Both the position numbers and the translations under genes were made by a program. The notes under the pieces are model-generated. The model was not told the origin of the DNA. It saw only the letters and a list, made by a program, of their open reading frames with translations, and did no database searches. This document shows positions 11,517 through 25,204 of a stretch of 64,000 bases of DNA, piece by piece; the first letter of the stretch is position 1; every line of letters starts with the position of its first letter. The DNA is from Valencia hispanica (taxonomy: Eukaryota > Chordata > Actinopteri > Cyprinodontiformes > Valenciidae), in the NCBI GenBank assembly GCA_963556495.2, contig OY747702.1, positions 42,885,180 to 42,949,179 on the forward strand, in the 5' to 3' direction.

Positions 11517-13199
11517 GAAAACACTCTTATGTTTTGTTAAATGGACTGAATTTATATATCGACCACTCAAAGTGCTTCCCACTAGGGCCACATTCACACA
11601 TACTAACACACACATTTATAGATTAATATACAGATCAGTAGACAACTTGGGGTTAATTGTGTTGCACGGGAACACATTGATATGTGTGAGGAGACAGCTG
11701 GAATTAAAACCAACAACTTTTGGGTTGCAAGATGATCCTGTTCCTTTTTCCTGTTTAACAAAATATGTTTATGTAAAGCAAATATTACAATGACAAAAGA
11801 TCCTTTTTGCATCCAAAGCAGCATGAAAGTTCACACTCAAGAGTTTAAGGGAAGTGGCGGCCTACGAGTGGGGTACTCGTTTCCTGCAGTGGTCTCAGTC
11901 CACTGTGCAGCTACAGCGGCGGACACAATCTGATGTACTGCGCCTCATCCCTGCGGTAATTCATCACTGCCTGTGGTGTGCTATTTTCAATTGTTTATTC
12001 TGGTATTGCGGCAGAAAGAAATATGCAGGAATCGCAGCGAAATCTCAGGCCCACTTTGTCTCTTGAGAGAGGTGCCTATGCAGTGAGCGAAATACTACTT
12101 TCATTGTTTCTGCTCCAGAGCCTTTGCCACATTTTTTTTCCACATCTCTTCTATCGGGGAAAACTAACAAAATTGATGCTGTAAGCTTTCCTGTATTTTT
12201 ACTTGGATCAGATTCTTAAAACACCACAACAAACTCTCAAGTTAACTCTTTCTTATGAAATTACATATACTGATTCAGCATCTCTGAACTGCTCCCCCAT
12301 GAACAGTTGAATTCATCTGCACTCTGTACTTTCATAATTGTACAACATGTAAACAACTATAAGAAGTCACTTTCTTAATCTGTATTCAGCATTTTCTCCC
12401 AATAAACAGGCTTTTCTGTTCACTTTTTGGTTTTTAATCGGACCTCAACCAAATTACAAGTAATTGTTTTTTTTTCATACTTACAGATGGGCAGTTCCTT
12501 ATCATTTTAATTCACCACAGTAACTCTGTAACTGAACTGAAAGCAGCTTTGCTAAAAGAGACCTGTCTGCTGATTTAGATAAGTCACTGCATAATACAGA
12601 TTGCTCAGCTTAGCAAAGCCCCAAAAGGTCAGAAAGCTGAACAATCAGATCATCCAGAATTGAGTCTCTGACACGCAAACTAAAAAAGGACCAGTGAACT
12701 CAGAGCCTGCCAGGGTTTTCACACCATTTTTCCAGCTTCTAATTAAACACACAATTGATTCCGGTATTTTTTTTTTACAAATTTGTTACACTACAATCAA
12801 TGATTTTGATGTTCAGACAATACCATAATTTGTAAAAAAAAAATAAAAAAAAAATTTTTAAAAGATGAGCAGCTGCTTTTCTATGGACCTGTCTTTGTCA
12901 CATAAAATTAAGTCAGATTTTGCTCCTGAACTCAGCATAGATTTCCAACGCTACTTGAACGCACCACAGGTTCTTTTCAGCATCTGCTTTTTTTCCTCCT
13001 CCTTGCTGCGGGAGCGAGAGAAGTTTTTCTCTGTTTATTTCGGCTTTTGAGTTTTTATGCCTTTATTATATAGTTTAAAGTATAGTTAAGCATATTTGTT
13101 GAAGTTTACTCATATTAGAACTATGTTTAAACTGCTATGCTAATTTGTAGTAATTAAGAGTCATTGTTTACACCGTTATGGAGGTTTGAATTATTGCGC
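11517..13199. other. unassigned region
   Basis: 11850-12070 is less AT-rich and open on the plus strand, but carries no recognisable domain. The remainder is AT-rich with short A/T runs (for example 12830-12858). No gene supported. Confidence 0.4.
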
Positions 13200-14770
<1,571 letters not shown>

Positions 14771-14773
14771 ATG

Positions 14774-14822
<49 letters not shown>
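14771..14822. repeat. (AT)n microsatellite
   Basis: atgtatgtat followed by about 21 AT units, abutting the 5' side of the Rex3 fragment. Confidence 0.96.
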
Positions 14823-14826
<4 letters not shown>

Positions 14827-16045
14827 TCGCTAGAGGCCCTACCAAATTATCTGTGTGGTTACCTGAGACTAATTCTCCTCTGTGTGCTTCTTCCAAGGTT
14901 TCCATCGTTCACATCTCCAACTCCTCCGTGATCAGTCCTGGCCCCTCATTTATCTACTGGACTTTCCACACAGATCTGTGCGTATTTTGTGTGTAGGGAC
15001 AATTTTACACATAGCGTGCTATGTACCATCTTGTGCATAGAAGTGTTCCTAAACATAAAAATAGCTCTGATCATGCGTACGCAGAGCATCTAGTGGTAGA
15101 ACGGGGGAACCGCAATACTGAAGGTCTGTCATCCACGCGTGGTTTTCATCCATAAATAATTTTTACCCAATAAGTAATTATGTCTGGTGCTGAAAGAGCT
15201 TTGTCGCATAATTGGTGGTAAAACTAATAAGACACCTGTGACAGACGGGATTTTTAGATTGTAGTATGGCTGGTCTTGCCTTATTGGAGGATTTGGCAGA
15301 GCGCGAGCTCCGGAGGGAACTCGTCTTCCGTGAGGACACTGATCTGTTTGGTGAGAATACAGACTGGCAACTGAGCAGATAAAGCTTCTCTAAGGAGATC
15401 CTTCTGGACCTACGCGTGATTTAGGACCCTTTTTGGAGCGACAGACAAACCTCACGAATCTGTTTCGGACAACTTTGGGATTTCTTGCTACTGGGGCCTT
15501 GCAATGTGAGATAGCAGACAGATAGGGCATCTTACAGCCATCACTGAGCCACGTTACGACGTCTTGGATGCCATCATTTTTCTGAGCCCACAATACATCC
15601 GGTGCCCATGGACAAACCGAAAACAAGCAGCAACCACACAAGGATTTTATGCAATTGCAGGATTTCCAATCACAATAGAAGGAATAGATTGCACAAACAT
15701 AAAAATGCAATAAAAAATGCCATCACAAAACAAATTTGATTGCGTCAATAGAAAAGGGTTTCATTCCATTAATACACAAATAATTGCTGATGCCCATTTA
15801 AGCATTTTAAATGTTGTTGCCCTGTGGCCTGGAGGAACCCATGATTAATTTATTGGTCATACCAGCTGCATTGGAGTGCATCTCGAGAGAGAGAGGTGAA
15901 GTGGAAGATGGATGGCTTTATTTTGAGTGTGACATTTTATGGATTCTATTGCTTGAGTCATAATATCCAACAGTCATTGTAACCTCTTTGTTTTAGGTGA
16001 TCAGGTTTATGCGTTGAAGCAGTGGCTCATGACAAATCCAGCGTG
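14823..16045 (+). pseudogene. PIF/Harbinger transposase (HARBI1-like) relic
   Basis: From ATG at 15265 the plus strand reads MAGLALLEDLAERELRREL, VFREDTDLFGENTDWQLSR, stop, SFSKEILLDLR, closely matching the N-terminus of Harbinger DDE nucleases. Further blocks in shifting frames are CEIADR near 15508, IAGFPITIEGIDCTNIK near 15653-15704 (the catalytic 'GxIDCTH' region with His changed), NRKGFHSINTQIIADAH near 15745-15800, NVVALWPGGTHDSF near 15810-15855 and, after an intron-like gap ending in ttttag, GDQVYALKQWLMT near 15998-16036. Several stops and frameshifts make it inactive. 14823-15264 is presumably its 5' region; no clear terminal repeat was located. Confidence 0.85.
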
Positions 16046-16404
16046 GGGAGGGGGGCATAACTCAACCTGGGTGTCTAATGTCTTCTGTACTTTGATAGTA
16101 GACTGAATCTCAGGGTGGGTATAGACCTTCCTCTTGGATGTGGCTGGAGGAACTGCCTTGGGCTCCGTGGGGCTTGGTGGTGCTGCAGTCATGGAGTCAT
16201 GGACCCCGGGATGGACGTGCCAGGGCCTCCCTCCCTTGGTGGATCTTGGTAAACAGGGGTGCCTATTGGAGTCAGTGGGGAGCTGACCCCCAGGGAAGGC
16301 ATTGTGTCCCCCAGTCCTTCCCTCCCCATCTCCGGACACCTCCATCCGCCCGCCCGCCCCATCACTTTACCACTTATGTAGAGCCTTGAGGTGTAGGCAC
16401 GTCA
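16046..16404 (+). mobile_element. fragment of L1-type 3' region
   Basis: Aligns by eye along its length with 42415-42762 in the GC-rich 3' region of the L1 at 40.5-44.9 kb. Shared landmarks include actcaacctgggtgtcta, gtcccccagtccttccctcccc-like text and catcactttaccact. It abuts the Harbinger relic on the left and a (CTAT)n tract on the right. Open frames through it are incidental. Confidence 0.8.
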
Positions 16405-16591
<187 letters not shown>

Positions 16592-18719
16592 GTTGTAGTC
16601 TAACCGTTGTTGTTTTAGAGTTGAACAAAATCAAGTTCTCAGGGTTCACAGACTCTTTTCTTGCTTAATGCCTTTAAATTCTGTCAAATTAATGCAACCT
16701 TCTGAGCACCTAAAAGAAGGTATGCATGACCGGGATGTGCTACAGCTCAGTTTATAGCATGTCATAATAAAAGACTGGAGTTCTTAAAAGTATTTAACAA
16801 TCATCCCAAACATCTGCTTCGGCTTTTTCTCCATTGAATCAGAAATGAACATATCCCATGTTTTGTGTCAATAAAAAACAAAAATGTAAAAAGGGTAAAA
16901 CAAGACTGGAGATTCAAAAAAATTGTTGTCCACCTACTCCTGTAGAGTGTTTAGTTATTCCCGTGTTCTTTGCATGATACTTTATCTCGGATGTGATTAG
17001 GGACAAACAGCTTCATCAATCAGGCTGCAGAGAGCAGGAGACCTGATGTAAAAACATCTTGAGGCTGCCAGCTTTTTGCTGACACTAACAGGGTCTTGCC
17101 ACACTGTTCTTCTGCACAGTCGTTCCTCAAGAATATCAATTTTGTTGCATATAAAAATGTCAATTCCAGCACAACACATGGTTATCCACCAACAGCAATC
17201 AGGCAAATGTTTATGGTTAATCAGCTAAAAGTAGAGCTTAAACAGTTTTTATTCACTAAACATACGAACTAGAGGGATAATCCTTTAATCATGAACACAT
17301 CTTATGCATGTTGGCATCACATCTTAAAGATGATCATACCTGTTTTTTCAGGAATTTTCAAAATGTCTGAGACATAATATTGGTTTTATTTTTTCCATTA
17401 TGTTTCCATTTGAGTCTGGCAAGTTGTTAAGGAAATATTTCCCAAAGTAATTCCTGTTCTTTTTCATGTCAACAATCCATCTGTTGCTGTCTTAGCGTTT
17501 GACAGTGTTCTCTGGAGGAGGGCTCACAATCGTGATTTGTTTTTTCTTAAGTAAACAGCATAAAGTGATTGCTCATCAACATGATTTTTTTTTACCTAAA
17601 AACAGATGTTTCCTTACTGACTACTTACTGCTGCTTTTAGTCCACTTTGTTTTTCACATGTAGAAAGCTGCATCAGTTTCATACAACTGCTCCAACACAT
17701 TAATAGGCTGTCAGCTTACACAACAGAATGGACTTTAAATCTTGTCAAACATGTCACTCTAATTCTGAATTGAACAATGGATCTTTTAAAGATTCTGAAA
17801 AGACGTGATGTCTGAAAGCCATTCATCATAAATGGGTGGGGCAGCCACCTTTTATCTCACTATATGGCATATATGGCAAATAAGATGAGTACCTGCACTA
17901 TATGGCATATATGGCAAATAAGATGAGTACCTGCACTATACCAAACCAGAGAAATTACAATTAAGTCTAAGATGATTCATACCCATGCTGGGTTTGGATT
18001 TAGAGCAATGTTTTAATTTTTATTTATGTTAAATTTTAATGAAATCTTGGTCTTACTTTATAAGGCCATAAAGCCAAAAAATGCTGAGAGAAATGTTTCT
18101 TGACCTGAGCCCAGACCTTGAGGAAGTGCCAGATCACTTTGATAATTATGGGTTTTTATATATATATGAAGAGAAGAACACAACAGGGAGGCAAGGGAGA
18201 TGCCGCAGAATTTATGTGCCCTTGGGATTATGACCAGTTGGTTATAAAAAAAACTTTAGCAGCCAAGTAATAAAAATGAATGTTTACAAACATGCAAGAT
18301 TGTGTTGTTGTCCTTTTAAAAAGTATGGACAAGCTGATTCAAATTCTAATATGCTGCCGGTACCGCTTTCTGGAAGGCAGATGTTTTTGTTTCATTGTCT
18401 CTGTTAAGCGAAGAGCTTTAGAAAATATTTTATCATAGCCCACCAGAGCACTGTGAAATTCTTGAAGAATACAGGTGTCGAAAACAACAAGGTAAAGGAC
18501 AGACTTCATTTGCACAAATAAGTTCATGTGAATAATCTGTAAACATTTAGTTCCTTCAGCGGTAGAGAAGATATCTGATGAAAAACTACAGAAGTTTGGT
18601 GCAGCAAATTATTATTATTATATGGTCAGAGCCTGTGATGGTGTTAGTTTGCTTAACATATTAAAAAAGTTCATCAAAAAAGTTACAAGCAGTACAAATG
18701 TTAGTTAACAAAGTGTATT
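16592..18719. other. unassigned region
   Basis: AT-rich, no gene supported. 16997-17206 has a 69-codon minus frame without a recognisable domain. It holds one short tandem duplication (listed separately). Confidence 0.45.
17859..17940. repeat. 38-bp tandem duplication
   Basis: Two identical 38-bp units (17859-17896, 17897-17934), each containing an internal tatatggca repeat, plus the start of a third. Confidence 0.95.
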
Positions 18720-18724
18720 AAATT

Positions 18725-19130
18725 TTAAGCTGCACAGTAGAGTTGGTTGCAAGAAGGTCCTGGTTTGGAATCCCGGTTTGGGGTCTTTCTGCATGGAGTT
18801 TGCTCCCTGTGCATCTTAGGCAAGGCAAGGGAATTTGATCTGTATAGACCTCTTTCAACAACAGGGTAATTTAAGGTGCTTTACATGATTTGGTGATAAA
18901 GAAAAAAGAACAAACATAGTTTATAACATTGGAAATTAAAAATAACACTGGAAATTAAAATTAGGGTACTCTGGCTTCCTCCCATAGTCCCAAACCATGA
19001 CTGTTAGGTTAATTGGTCTCTCTGAATTGCCCTCATGTTTGTGTGTGTTAGTGTATGGTTGTTGTCTGTGATGGACTGGCCACCTGTCCAGTGACCAGTG
19101 GAGATGGGCACCAGCCCCCTTAGTTAAATG
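18725..19130 (+). repeat. SINE/LINE-tail repeat, split by an L2 tail
   Basis: 18725-18824 carries the 5' portion (gttggttgcaagaaggtcct, ggggtctttctgcatggagt). 18962-19130 carries the continuation (ctctggcttcctccca, ttaggttaattggtctctc, tggactggccacctgtcca). The two halves are adjacent in other copies of this teleost repeat and are separated here by about 137 bp of L2-type tail. Confidence 0.75.
18825..18961 (-). mobile_element. L2-family 3' tail only, antisense
   Basis: Begins aggcaaggcaaggg and continues ttcaacaacagggtaattta, aggtgctttacatgatttgg. The same tail occurs at 49200-49340, attached to recognisable L2 reverse-transcriptase C-terminal sequence, and at 56475-56600. It represents an extremely 5'-truncated insertion. 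Confidence 0.7.
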
Positions 19131-19289
19131 GAAAATCACCATTATAAAAAAACTTACCATTTAAAAGTGTCTCCATGCAAATAAAACAATCAGGCATAAC
19201 AACGTGATTGGTGAAAACCCCTGATCATCTTTTCATCAACGGTTAGATGTGGGATATACCAGGTAGCAAGTAAAGATTTTGTCCTCAAA

Positions 19290-19820
19290 GTTGATGTTTG
19301 TGTGAAAGCAAGGCTCACAGATTCACATAGGGGAGGGAAGGTTATGAACAGATGAACAAATGTAGCTTGCTGAAGGACAGGGTGCACGGAGAAGAAGGGA
19401 GCCTGGGGGAGACAGTTTGATACTTTGGGCAATGATCGGCTGGCAAAACTCAGGTTCTGCCATGTGGATGTTAATTTCACAGATAGTGGATTGTTGCCAA
19501 CCATGTACACTTTTTTGGAAACTGTATTACCTGATGGCTGTAGGTTCTTTCATCAAAATAACTCTTCCAAAAAAGACTTGAACTCAAACTTTCTCAGTCA
19601 TTGAACCTCTGTAACATGGAGGCTCTACCACACAATTTAAAGACTTTAGAGGATCTGCTTCCTACCCTTTGGTGTCGTGTACGACAGCACAGATTTAGAG
19701 ATTGAATGCCTTGATGGGTCAAGGCTGTTTTGTTTAGCAAAAAGGGGACCAAAATGCAATTAGGCTTATGGTCAAAATGCTATGCCTAATGTTATAGAAG
19801 TTTATTGATGTAACAACAGT
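19290..19820 (+). mobile_element. Tc1-like relic (third family)
   Basis: Decayed plus-strand sequence reads in order as the middle and 3' end of a Tc1-type transposase: gagaagaagggagcctgg, 'HVDVNF' near 19465, an 'FFHQNN'-like catalytic block near 19545-19565, and a terminal block (ttaggcttatggtcaaaatg) near 19760-19780. The open minus frame at 19190-19510 is incidental. Assignment is from memory of a common teleost Tc1 family. Confidence 0.65.
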
Positions 19821-21394
19821 GCATCATCCTAAGATGTTGAAATACAACTGGAACTGAGTTAGAATTACAAAGCGTTCCAAAAAAAACATAAAAATGGTTC
19901 ACTGCCTCACCAATTATATTCTCTCATCTGTGTCAGCATGAAGGCTCAGAAAGAAGAGGTCTGATGAGCTCTTTGGTCAAATGTCAGGGATTAGGTTCCC
20001 ATCATGGCCATTTTGAAACGAAGATTTAACAAGATCAGAATCACTGTTTAGAGATTGAATTTGGCTTCTTGTCAGGTTGCCTGCTCAAAGGAGACAAATG
20101 TCAGTAACCAGATGCAAAAAGATTCAAACTTCATTAATCAAAGCTGCTTTCACATGAATAAAATACATTATTAAAATGAATCCTTAGGAACAAAATTTAA
20201 TGGCGGCTCTGCTTTCTTCATGAGTCTTTTTTATCTCTGAAATTCCTTAGATGTTGCTTTGAATATCTACTCTCTGCCTTCAGGCTAGAACTTGCTAAGA
20301 GTTAAGGAGATATATGCTCTGCAAAACACTAAAAGAAAGGTCAAGTGAGCTGTTTTTTTATTACACTAAGTAAAAGAACCAAAGGGGAAAAAATTCATAT
20401 GCTGACCATACATGTGACAATGAGTATATAGAACCTCTATAAAGGTTATATTTGTGTTACACTTTCAATTATCCCCATAAATTGTTTATACTAATGACTA
20501 AAATGAGCACCTTGAAAGAGTCCCTTTAGCGGCAGATGCATGCTATGTGGTAATGACTGACATGACTTTGTGGGACCAACTGGGAGTTAACACCGAATTT
20601 TAATTAAGTTTTTATTTGTATATTTCCTCATATATTAAAGAGCAAAAATAACAGCCAATGCAACAGAAGGCCCGTGTGTTTACAATAGTAATTTTCAAGG
20701 TTTACAAACTCATGTTTTCATTTCTAGTCAAAGAATTTCACAGATCTATTAATAAACAATTTTGTGCATTTGAACAGGAAGTAGCCAGTGTCTAACCTCG
20801 AAATAAGTGAATCGGATTTGCACAACAATAGGACACGCAGTCAGAGGTCTGCAGAAGAGAATACAACACACACACACGCACACACACGGCAAAAGCTGGT
20901 GCTTTTCCTTGACTGAGAACAGCCTTCCTCTGGGAAAGGCTAAACGTATTCTTTGGTGTACAATTCGACACTGCTCACAAAAACAGGAATTTTTTTAAGG
21001 ATTGTGAATTTTTGTTGTCCTGCTTTGCTTGTGGTTTTTATTTACTAACCAGTAACTCTATCAGATATACCTCCTATAAAATTCAAATAGAGCATCAGAA
21101 TAGGGGAAGAAACGGTGTGAAAGTTGCGTCATTAGAGGTGCCAGACAGGCTGATTTTGGTATTTGAGAAACTACCAATCTACTGGGATTTTCACCTACAA
21201 ACCTTGCTTAGTTTGGGGAGAATGCTTAGAAGAAGAGGAATTGTCTAGTAAGTAGCAGCTGTGTGGATAAAAGTGATGACAAATGTCAGATTAGAATGGA
21301 CAAACTTGTTAGTGAAGGTAGAAAAGGAAAAGTAACTCGAAAATACACTCATTACAATCAAGGTATATGAAATACAATATGTGAACAAACAATA
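19821..21394. other. unassigned region with short (CA)n
   Basis: AT-rich sequence with no supported gene. A (CA)n-type tract with one interruption lies at about 20864-20888. Confidence 0.45.
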
Positions 21395-22025
21395 CATTCA
21401 GCTTTGAAGCAGATGAGCGACAGCAGCAGAAGAGGATCACACCTGGTTCCACTCCTGTCCCCAGAGAACAGGAAACAGGTTGTAATTTGCACATACTCAC
21501 CAAAATTTAGTCTTGCCCAAATTAGTCTTGACTTTAGCTTTGAGTTTGAGAATTTGGTGTAAACAATATGAAAACATGTATCAATGCTCCATTGTTTGAA
21601 AACATTGTAGGCTGGAGGTGGCAGTATAATGATGTGGGAAGTATTTTCTTGGCACACTTTGGGCCCCATACTACCAACTACATTGTTTAAATGCCACAGG
21701 CTACATGATCAATTTTGCTAACAATAAAACAGTGAAACTTATCTTCCGATGGCTTTTTCCACTAAGAAAATGCATCATGTCTCACAGTTCCAATAATCTC
21801 AATCTGGTTTATTGAACATGACAATGAATTCACTGCAATGACCTCCAAAGACACAAACCATCAAAGATGTGCTGCTTTCCTGTGATTAAGGACAAAAATC
21901 TCTGAAACAGTGTTGAATCTATGCCTTCAATTAAGGCAGTTCTGAAAGCAAAAGAATGTCCAACCCAGTGCTCACAAACTTTACTTAAGAAAGTGGCACT
22001 TGAGTGTGAAGTTCTCATCTGCCTG
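21395..22025 (+). mobile_element. Tc1-like relic (fourth family)
   Basis: Plus-strand decayed transposase. Blocks in order: acctggttccactcctgtcc near 21450, attttcttggcacactttgg near 21645 ('FSWHTLGP'), tcaatctggtttattgaaca near 21800 ('LNLVYXT'-like with the following 'HDNEFTAM'), aatctatgccttcaattaag near 21915, and a 3' end aagaaagtggcacttgagtg near 21985. Many stops; no terminal repeat resolved. Confidence 0.7.
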
Positions 22026-22744
22026 CCTCAGACACAATTTAGAGAATACATGTTTTGTCATGTCTATTATGAAAATACTCGTTGCCAGCAGACTTTTCTT
22101 TTGAGTTGATTTTCTTTATTTCCAAGAGTTCTGATACTGTATTTTACTTGCTTAATTGTGAAGGCTTGCTTCTCCCTGATGTGCTTCGATTGTCCATACC
22201 CCTTGAGTCTCTTGTGTATTTAGAAACCTGGTCATGTAGCCTGGCAAAAACACATGAAAAGAGCTCAATAAAAACACAAATGAAGGCTTATTCCACATTA
22301 GTTGTAGACCAGCAATAATGTGGTGGACTGGTAAACACAGCGTTTCTAAAAAAACGTTTTTTCCAATGTTCTTCTGCACCTGAACAGAGACTTTAATAAG
22401 TCCTTTATCATCACTTGAGTGAAGAAATCTGTGTCAACCATTACAAAGATGCTAATGGAATCCCCAATTGGCATCGTTGCCATGGCGAAAGCACGGAATT
22501 TCAGTTCATTACAATTCAGCACCACGTAAAGTGGTTTTTGAGAGGTTTGGTATCTGTCCTCTGTCTTTGTCAAGTCATCTATCTTTGTCCTTCCAATCTA
22601 TTGAGGTCTTTAAATAAGGTCTCTGTGTGACTTTCCTAAATTTGTAAACAAAAAATTATCAAAGTGCCAGATACAGCTGTTATATTTGAACCATTTTACT
22701 AAATTCAATCAGTATATATTATTTTTGTACAATGCTATCTGAAA
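22026..22744. other. unassigned region
   Basis: AT-rich sequence; short open frames on both strands (for example 22346-22573 minus) show no recognisable motif. Confidence 0.45.
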
Positions 22745-24150
22745 GGGGTCTATCAATGCATCCATTTTACGAGATACACGATATTGGGTTCATGATACGA
22801 GATGGGAGCGTAGAAACTGAAAGCTGCTTTTCCATGCCCGGTTCAAATTCTATGGAGGATTGATAGACTAGAGAAGACCTTAGTGTTCTGGAGGTTTGAT
22901 ATGGTGGCAATAGATCTTCATTATACTTTGGTGCTAAGTCATTCAATGTTTTATAGACTAGTAAAAGTATTTTGAAGTCTATTCTCTGAGCTACACGGAG
23001 CCAGTGTAAGGACTTTTGAACTGGGAAGATATTATCTACTTTCCTGATTATAGAGAGGATGCAAGTAGCAGCATTTTGGATCAGCTGCAGCTGTCTATCT
23101 GTATTCAGATTGATTACTGCAACACTGCCTTCACAGGTCTGCCAGAAAAGTCAAACGCATAGATTCGTTTTTTGAGGTCCTGTTGCAACATTTATCCTTT
23201 AATCCTAGAAATGTTCTTCAGGTGATAGAAGGCTGACCTTGTTATTGCTTTTATGTGACCCGGGAGGTTGAGGTCTGAGTCCATTACTACAAGCTGACAA
23301 ATTCATTGGAAGCCTTGGTGAAATTTAGTTCAGTGGCTACTGTCACGGGAGGATTAGTCTCACAACTGTTGCAAATAAAGTCTTTATTTTTATGTTTCTT
23401 TGAATGATTTCAGAAAATAACGATTCCCTTGCATCTTTCAAAGTTAAGTGATATCTGTTCAGTCTGTCTTTGTAGATCTCACAGTGAACCTGGAGTTGAG
23501 CTTTCTGCCATTTTCTCTCGACTTGTCAACACTCCCTTTTTTCACTACATACCAGTGGCTCGCTAGTCCATGAAGACCTCTTTGTACCCCAGACTATTTT
23601 AACTTTAGTAGGAGCAATGGTATCAATGACATCTGAAATTTTAGAGAAACATATCTACCAGCTTGTTTAGTGAGTTGGAGGGGGAGGTGGGAGAGTAATA
23701 TTTGTTTAAAGGTTTCAACTGAAGAGAAAACACTTTTTATAATGGTCTCACTGTGGCTAAACAGTTTAGCAAAGATGGTGATTTCAGAGAAAACGCAGAA
23801 ATTGTCAGATTGGGCAACATCAATTACAGAGATGTTGGAAATGTTTCCACCTTTGCTGATGATTATGTCCAGAGTGTTTTAAAGTTAATTTATATGTGGA
23901 AAATTGTGGCTACACCTCCACCTTGTCTGTGTTTCCTGCTCTCGCTTAGAAAATTGTAATTTGGAGGAGTTGACTCTATGTGGGTATTTTATTATTTACG
24001 TCAAACCAGGTTTCTGATAGAAATAGGGCATGTAGTTAGCGTTCAGTGAGAAAATCATGAATTAGAAACAATTTTTCTTACAAAGACCTCATGTTTATTA
24101 GAGATAGTTTAAGTAGTTTAGTGTTGGGTAGCTGATCCTCCTGTCAGGTG
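22745..24150 (-). pseudogene. antisense L2-clade LINE relic (L2-B)
   Basis: Minus-strand codons at 22900-23096 give IQNAATCILS, SLHWLRVAQRIDFKILLL and VYKTLNDLAPKY, the conserved C-terminal part of L2 ORF2. 23160-23290 matches the preceding region ('HLKNIS', antisense). 23940-24030 gives FLSETWFDVNNK and LSESRK, from the apurinic endonuclease domain. The order is correct for a minus-strand LINE with a large internal deletion of the reverse transcriptase. Stops and indels are frequent. A 58-bp piece at 23097-23154 is inverted relative to both flanks. Confidence 0.8.
23097..23154 (+). other. 58-bp inversion inside the L2 relic
   Basis: This segment reads IDYCNTAFTGLPEKS on the plus strand, while both flanks read as L2 ORF2 on the minus strand. 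Its reverse complement restores the order seen at 49770-49848, where cagtaatcaatca follows the antisense of RQLQLIQ. Junctions fall at ctgtct|atctg and gtcaa|acgcat. Confidence 0.75.
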
Positions 24151-25044
24151 ATCAGTGGTAGCCTGAATTACATCAGGAATCTGTCTCCTTACTTCTCCTC
24201 TACATGCTGTTCCCCTGGTTTGTCTCCTAGTTAGTCCCTTGCCACATCCTCGCCCCTCTTACACGGTGCTGACCTTCCATTTCTGTCACAGTATTGTCAA
24301 AATAGTACACACTTTGTCCTGCTTGGTTAGTATACAGTATGCTTGCAAATTGAGGGTTCATGGGATTCAGCTCCTAGTGACTATAGAGAAATGGCTTATC
24401 ATTGGTTACAACAAATGCTTCACACACTCCTGCTCATCAGTGAACGCTGAGGTTCACCTGGGAGAAATTGCTCAATTTGGGTGACATTTTCAGGAAGGAA
24501 TGATAAAGAAATGCATAAAATTTGCTTGACAGAATTTGACAACTAGTTCAACATTTTTGCCTGTCATGACTCAAGCAATGGAATGATGACTTTTAGTTTT
24601 ATAGGGAATGACTATGCAGCACTCATGAGTATAGTTCATTTTTGACTGACATGACATAAGCAAATGTGTGTGTTATAAAAGAGCAGAGAATTGTATGGAA
24701 GCAATTGATGCATGTCCAACAGCATTTGCAGTTTCTTGAAAGGAATGAGGAACTCTTGCTATGATGTGCACAAATGACTAAATGTAGTGGAGGTTGAATT
24801 TTAATTCTGATCAGAGAAAGCACCAAAGCTATTGAGAAACACTTTAAATTGTTCTCCACATAAAAACATTTTACAGTAAGGGAAGGGGTAACAAAGCAGT
24901 ATTTCTGAGCTTTATTCATGAAGCAGTTTGCATTAAATACATCCAACAGGATATCATTGCAATCAAAAAGCCACATCTTATCACTGCATATTTATATGGA
25001 ATATATAAAATAATTTTACACTTATTAAGATATGATTTTCACTG
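24151..25044. other. unassigned, probably repeat-derived
   Basis: No gene supported. 24490-24990 looks familiar as a dispersed teleost repeat, but I could not identify its class or ends. Confidence 0.35.
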
Positions 25045-25204
25045 ACTTTATCAAGAAGGCTCTAGGTTTGAATCATGTCCTGGGGTGTTTCTGCATTGGA
25101 ATTTGCATGCTCTACATTTGCATTCAGGGTTTGCTCTCAGGTGCTCTGGCTTTCTTGCACAGTCCACGAACATGCAGGCCTGGTTAATTTGATTCTCTAA
25201 AGAG
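25045..25204 (+). repeat. diverged SINE/LINE-tail repeat, 5' part
   Basis: Contains ggctctaggtttgaatcatg, ggggtgtttctgcattggaa, tttgcatgctctac and gtgctctggctttcttgcac, which parallel the 5' half of the repeat at 18725-18824 and its continuation at 18962. Confidence 0.6.

Noticed and set aside
16997..17206. 69-codon minus-strand frame considered as an exon
   Set aside because: No recognisable family, no clear splice sites.
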